Positions 6,694-8,099 of a stretch of 8,099 nucleotides of DNA are shown piece after piece. The position numbers were made by a program, and so were the translations under genes. This DNA comes from Gorillibacterium sp. (lineage in GTDB: Bacteria > Bacillota > Bacilli > Paenibacillales > NBRC-103111), in contig JACMJI010000382.1 in NCBI GenBank assembly GCA_014380705.1, positions 1 to 8,099 of the forward strand, read 5' to 3'. Every line of letters starts with the position of its first letter. Position 1 is the first letter of the stretch. The notes beneath the pieces are model-generated. The model did no database searches. It was not told where the DNA came from and saw nothing but the letters and a program-made list of their open reading frames with translations.

Positions 6694-6858
6694 ATGTATA
6701 AATCCCCTTCGCCCGCACTTAGTCAGGAAATTCAACAACAAGTGCAATCACATCAGCAATCCGGACAACAAGCCATCCAATTTGCCCAGCAAAAAATCGC
6801 GCAAGCTATGGCTTGCCAGCAAGCCTCAGGCGTATCCGCATCTCCGACATTAGCTTAA
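6694..6858 (+). CDS. Small glutamine-rich hypothetical protein (54 aa)
   Basis: I do not recognise the family. ATG to TAA gives 54 aa starting MYKSPSPALSQEI, with a Gln/Ala-rich middle that should be helical (SGQQAIQFAQQKIAQAMA) and a Ser/Ala/Pro tail. In favour: steady coding-like codon choice, and a strong two-way terminator 83 nt downstream facing the convergent tag gene, which implies plus-strand transcription through here. Against: no Shine-Dalgarno before the ATG and no clear promoter. There is no other in-frame start between the preceding TAA (6667) and the ATG. A 23-codon ORF (6630-6701) overlaps the start by 8 nt, so coupled translation is conceivable. Alternatively an upstream part was lost by frameshift: another frame is open from TTG 6620 with GGAGG at 6603-6607. 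The composition recalls small spore or coat-associated proteins, but no family signature supports that. Confidence 0.42.
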   Translation: MYKSPSPALSQEIQQQVQSHQQSGQQAIQFAQQKIAQAMACQQASGVSASPTLA

Positions 6859-6940
6859 GGTAGACTATGGAATTTGAAGGAAATTTACTCTCCATTATTT
6901 TTCGGATTAAGGGTAAAGCCATCGACGTTTATGACATCGC

Positions 6941-6993
6941 ACAAAGAAAAAGCAGCCCTTTGTCCTTTAGGACAATGGCTGCTTTTTCTTTGT
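6941..6993. terminator. Bidirectional intrinsic terminator between the Gln-rich ORF and tag
   Basis: A 17-bp perfect stem: ACAAAGAAAAAGCAGCC (6941-6957) pairs with GGCTGCTTTTTCTTTGT (6977-6993). An inner 6-bp stem TTGTCC/GGACAA (6960-6965 with 6970-6975) is capped by a TTTA loop. Both strands leave the GC part through TTTTTCTTTGT, so it works in both directions. It ends tag 46 nt after its stop and would end a plus-strand transcript carrying the small Gln-rich ORF. Confidence 0.9.
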
Positions 6994-7038
6994 ATATAAT
7001 AGTTCCTCGCGTTCTCACCAAATATCAAGCTGGTGCGG

Positions 7039-7680
7039 TCATTGTTGTGCTTGTTGTGCTTGTTGTTCCTTTTTCACCTGTTGCACTTGCTCTGCTTGTT
7101 GGGACTGCTGGTGCTCCATTTCATGCATAGGATAACAACAGCAGCTTGTTAAATGATCATTCACCATACCCGTCGCTTGCATATAAGCATAACAGATCGT
7201 AGAGCCAACGAAAGAGAAGCCGCGTTTCTTCAGATCCTTACTAAGTGCATCTGAAACGGCAGTTTTTGCTGGCACTTCATCCAACGTCTTCCAGCGGTTT
7301 ACAATCGTGCGGCCCTCTACATAATCCCAAAGATAACGATCAAACGTACCGAACTGCTCGCAGATTTGTAGGAAGGCAATCGCATTTTTAATCACAGACT
7401 GGACTTTCAGGCGATTGCGAATAATACCGACATTTTGCAGTAACGCCTCTACCTTCTCCGAACCATAGGCGGCTATAATAACGGGATCAAAGCTTTCGAA
7501 CGCCTCGCGGTAAGCTTCTCGCTTCTTTAGTACCGTATACCAGCTTAAGCCTGCTTGTGCACCCTCAAGAATTAGCAACTCAAAGAGTTTTCGGTCGTCA
7601 TGCTGTGGAATTCCCCATTCATGATCGTGATAATTGATGTATAACGGGTCATCGTTCACCCAGCCGCAACGTATGGTCAT
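7039..7680 (-). CDS. tag: DNA-3-methyladenine glycosylase I, with Gln-rich C-terminal extension
   Basis: Base-excision repair enzyme that removes 3-methyladenine from alkylated DNA. The protein is 213 aa from the chosen start; residues 1-187 match the full length of E. coli Tag. Zinc ligands are present: C5 (RCGWV), H18 (YHDHEWG), H176 and C180 (NDHLTSCCCYP). The catalytic Glu is E39 in LEGAQAGLSW, and SDALSKDLKKRGFSFVG (143-159) is typical. Start choice: ATG at 7680 has AGAGG 6 nt upstream; the adjacent ATG (7683) is only 3 nt from it. The farther ATG at 7725 lies upstream of a perfect TATAAT and so outside the predicted transcript. The oddity is the tail: residues 190-213 are 13 Gln in 24 positions, mixed with Ala, Val, Lys and Glu, built partly from a 9-bp DNA repeat. 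This tail is not part of the known fold. Confidence 0.95.
   Translation of the reverse strand: MTIRCGWVNDDPLYINYHDHEWGIPQHDDRKLFELLILEGAQAGLSWYTVLKKREAYREAFESFDPVIIAAYGSEKVEALLQNVGIIRNRLKVQSVIKNAIAFLQICEQFGTFDRYLWDYVEGRTIVNRWKTLDEVPAKTAVSDALSKDLKKRGFSFVGSTICYAYMQATGMVNDHLTSCCCYPMHEMEHQQSQQAEQVQQVKKEQQAQQAQQ
7042..7065. repeat. 9-bp tandem repeat in the 3' end of tag
   Basis: TTGTTGTGC occurs twice in tandem (7042-7050, 7051-7059) followed by a partial third copy TTGTTG (7060-7065). On the coding strand it is CAA CAA GCA, giving the Gln-Gln-Ala units at the end of Tag. The unit is a multiple of three, so copy-number change would lengthen or shorten the tail without a frameshift. Confidence 0.85.
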
Positions 7681-7713
7681 CATTGTCCTCTTTTCCGAGT
7701 TATGAATAAAGCT

Positions 7714-7743
7714 ATTATAACGCATAGTTGGAATTTTAATGAA
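7714..7743 (-). promoter_or_regulatory. Promoter of tag with a perfect -10
   Basis: On the minus strand TATAAT (7714-7719) is preceded at 18 bp by TTCATT (7738-7743), a weak three-of-six -35. Predicted transcription starts near 7707, about 26 nt before the ATG at 7680, leaving room for the AGAGG ribosome binding site. This also rules out the longer reading that begins at 7725. Confidence 0.6.
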
Positions 7744-7752
7744 GGCCCAACT
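7726..7752. repeat. Inverted repeat AGTTGG-N15-CCAACT over the tag -35
   Basis: AGTTGG (7726-7731) and CCAACT (7747-7752) are exact inverse copies. They flank the -35 of the predicted tag promoter, with one arm in the -35/-10 spacer. The layout fits an operator for a dimeric regulator, but six-base arms can occur by chance and no known regulator site is recognised. Confidence 0.35.
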
Positions 7753-7768
7753 AACGCCTGTATATGCG

Positions 7769-7797
7769 AGGTTTGCGGTCAGGAATGCGCCAAACCT
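7769..7797. repeat. Hairpin AGGTTTG/CAAACCT in the non-coding right part
   Basis: AGGTTTG (7769-7775) pairs with CAAACCT (7791-7797). The stem can extend by two pairs (CG/CG) if one C bulges. It lies between the ABC-ATPase remnant (ending at 7846) and the tag promoter. No U-run follows on the minus strand, and only CTAAAAGG on the plus strand, so it is not a clear terminator. Confidence 0.35.
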
Positions 7798-7845
7798 AAA
7801 AGGAATGAGCCTATTGTCGGCAGTCGAAAGGTTGACTGAATTGCC

Positions 7846-7926
7846 CTAAGTTCCTATTCGAATCGTGCGATCACTAATGGCATCCACATCCTGCTGGTCA
7901 TGTGTGACGAACGGGAGGAGGCTGCG
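7846..7926 (-). pseudogene. Remnant of an ABC-transporter ATPase C-terminal part (H-loop)
   Basis: The minus-strand frame between a TAG at 7927-7929 and a TAG at 7846-7848 encodes 26 residues containing FVTHDQQDVDAISDR then TIRIGT. This matches the end of the ABC ATPase nucleotide-binding domain: the switch-region H-loop (VTHD with its His), the helix that follows, and the ADRxxxI-like strand. A whole ATPase domain is over 200 aa and needs Walker A, signature and Walker B motifs. None is found upstream (7927-8099), where the frame is closed. It has no start codon of its own. I read it as the decayed or deletion-fused 3' end of a former ATPase gene. It is too short to supply the missing ATPase of the sugar transporter. 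The match is by pattern recognition only. Confidence 0.6.
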
Positions 7927-7973
7927 CTAGAAAGGGTAACCCCAAAACTTATAAATACTTTAATGGTGAGGTA

Positions 7974-7996
7974 GACCGGAGGCACTGCCTCCGGTC
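7974..7996. repeat. GC-rich perfect hairpin GACCGGAGGC-act-GCCTCCGGTC
   Basis: A 10-bp perfect stem with a 3-nt loop. On the plus strand it is followed by CTCTTTATG, a weak U-rich tail, so it could be a plus-strand terminator. On the minus strand no U-run follows. It lies in a stretch (7927-8038) where I see no gene. It could mark the 3' end of a small transcript or be a remnant of a lost gene's terminator. Confidence 0.45.
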
Positions 7997-8002
7997 CTCT
8001 TT

Positions 8003-8026
8003 ATGTAGTGGAGATACTCCACACAT
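8003..8026. repeat. Second hairpin GTGGAG-ata-CTCCAC, tandem with the previous one
   Basis: GTGGAG (8008-8013) pairs with CTCCAC (8017-8022) around ATA. Four more pairs form outside (8003-8006 with 8023-8026) if A8007 bulges. It lies 7 nt after the GC-rich hairpin. Two adjacent stable stems without coding content suggest structured RNA or a 3' end, but no known RNA family is recognised. Confidence 0.35.
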
Positions 8027-8038
8027 CTGAACCTAGAC

Positions 8039-8098
8039 TCACTGCCCTGAAAATAAAAAACGAACATTTTCATTCATCCGTGGTGCCGCCCAAGCGGC
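8039..8098 (-). CDS. Possible C-terminal tail of a gene entering from the right edge
   Basis: One minus-strand frame is open from the window edge to TGA at 8039-8041 and would encode 19 residues ending NENVRFLFSGQ. The other two minus-strand frames stop within about 30 nt of the edge. Nineteen codons are too few to identify a family or to prove coding. The edge itself carries the palindrome TGCCGC-ccaa-GCGGCA (8084-8099), which would then lie inside the gene. Confidence 0.2.
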   Translation of the reverse strand, partial: AAWAAPRMNENVRFLFSGQ

Positions 8099-8099
8099 A

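Noticed and set aside
6620..6853. 77-codon plus-strand frame from TTG 6620, with GGAGG at 6603-6607
   Set aside because: Its second half is the shifted reading of the Gln-rich ORF and has no recognisable pattern; the spacing to GGAGG is long (12 nt). Kept only as a possible frameshifted 5' part of the small ORF.
6867..7130. 87-codon plus-strand frame with a hydrophobic Val/Leu-rich end
   Set aside because: It reads through the two-way terminator and its hydrophobic end is the antisense of the Gln-rich Tag tail. It is a shadow of tag.
7681..7725. Longer tag reading from ATG 7725
   Set aside because: No ribosome binding site, and the perfect TATAAT (7714-7719) places this ATG upstream of the predicted transcript; the 15 extra residues have no counterpart in Tag proteins.
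8084..8099. Palindrome TGCCGC-ccaa-GCGGCA at the right edge as a terminator or transposon end
   Set aside because: It touches the window end, has no U-run, and no target duplication or transposase is seen; nothing beyond a short palindrome can be claimed.
1..8099. CRISPR arrays, tRNA or rRNA genes, IS elements, riboswitches of known class
   Set aside because: No regularly spaced repeats, cloverleaf pattern, transposase motifs or recognisable riboswitch core sequences were seen on either strand.

Overview
The window looks like a piece of a Paenibacillus-type Firmicute chromosome. The basis is a YesN-type response regulator, an LplA/LplB/LplC-like (CUT1) sugar uptake set with no ATPase of its own, strong AGGAGG-type ribosome binding sites, TTG start use and hairpin-plus-U-run terminators. 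This genus call rests on family knowledge and recalled gene order, not on a search. No phage, plasmid, IS or CRISPR structure is visible.

Nearly everything recognisable is on the minus strand and reads right to left. From right to left: a non-coding or decayed stretch (about 7726-8099) with several short hairpins and a 26-codon remnant of an ABC-transporter ATPase; tag, DNA-3-methyladenine glycosylase I (7039-7680), with a glutamine-rich tail; a two-way terminator (6941-6993); a small glutamine-rich plus-strand ORF (6694-6858) convergent with tag; a promoter and leader; a lactonase-type amidohydrolase (5524-6441); its own terminator (5427-5466); a control region with a cre-like site (5320-5333); then the transporter genes, permease (4344-5303), permease (3411-4313) and lipoprotein solute-binding protein (1665-3320); a long perfect hairpin (1599-1648); and a response regulator with an AraC-type DNA-binding domain (1471 leftwards, cut by the window edge).

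The likely biology is regulated carbohydrate uptake. The lipoprotein would capture an oligosaccharide or modified sugar outside the cell. The two permeases would form the channel, powered by an ATPase encoded elsewhere (MsmX-type sharing is usual for this family). The response regulator, presumably paired with a YesM-type sensor kinase beyond the left edge, would switch the set on. The weak -35 of the transporter promoter fits a need for an activator, and the cre-like site suggests CcpA repression. The amidohydrolase resembles L-fuconolactone/L-rhamnonolactone hydrolases and could act on an aldonolactone from the imported sugar, but it has its own promoter and terminator, so that link is inferred from proximity. 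tag is a DNA-repair gene unrelated to the sugar genes.

No clearly new system was found. The items most worth a second look are the ABC-ATPase remnant, the glutamine-rich small ORF with its convergent terminator, the repeat-built glutamine tail of Tag, the cre-like site, and the long hairpin between the binding-protein and regulator genes.
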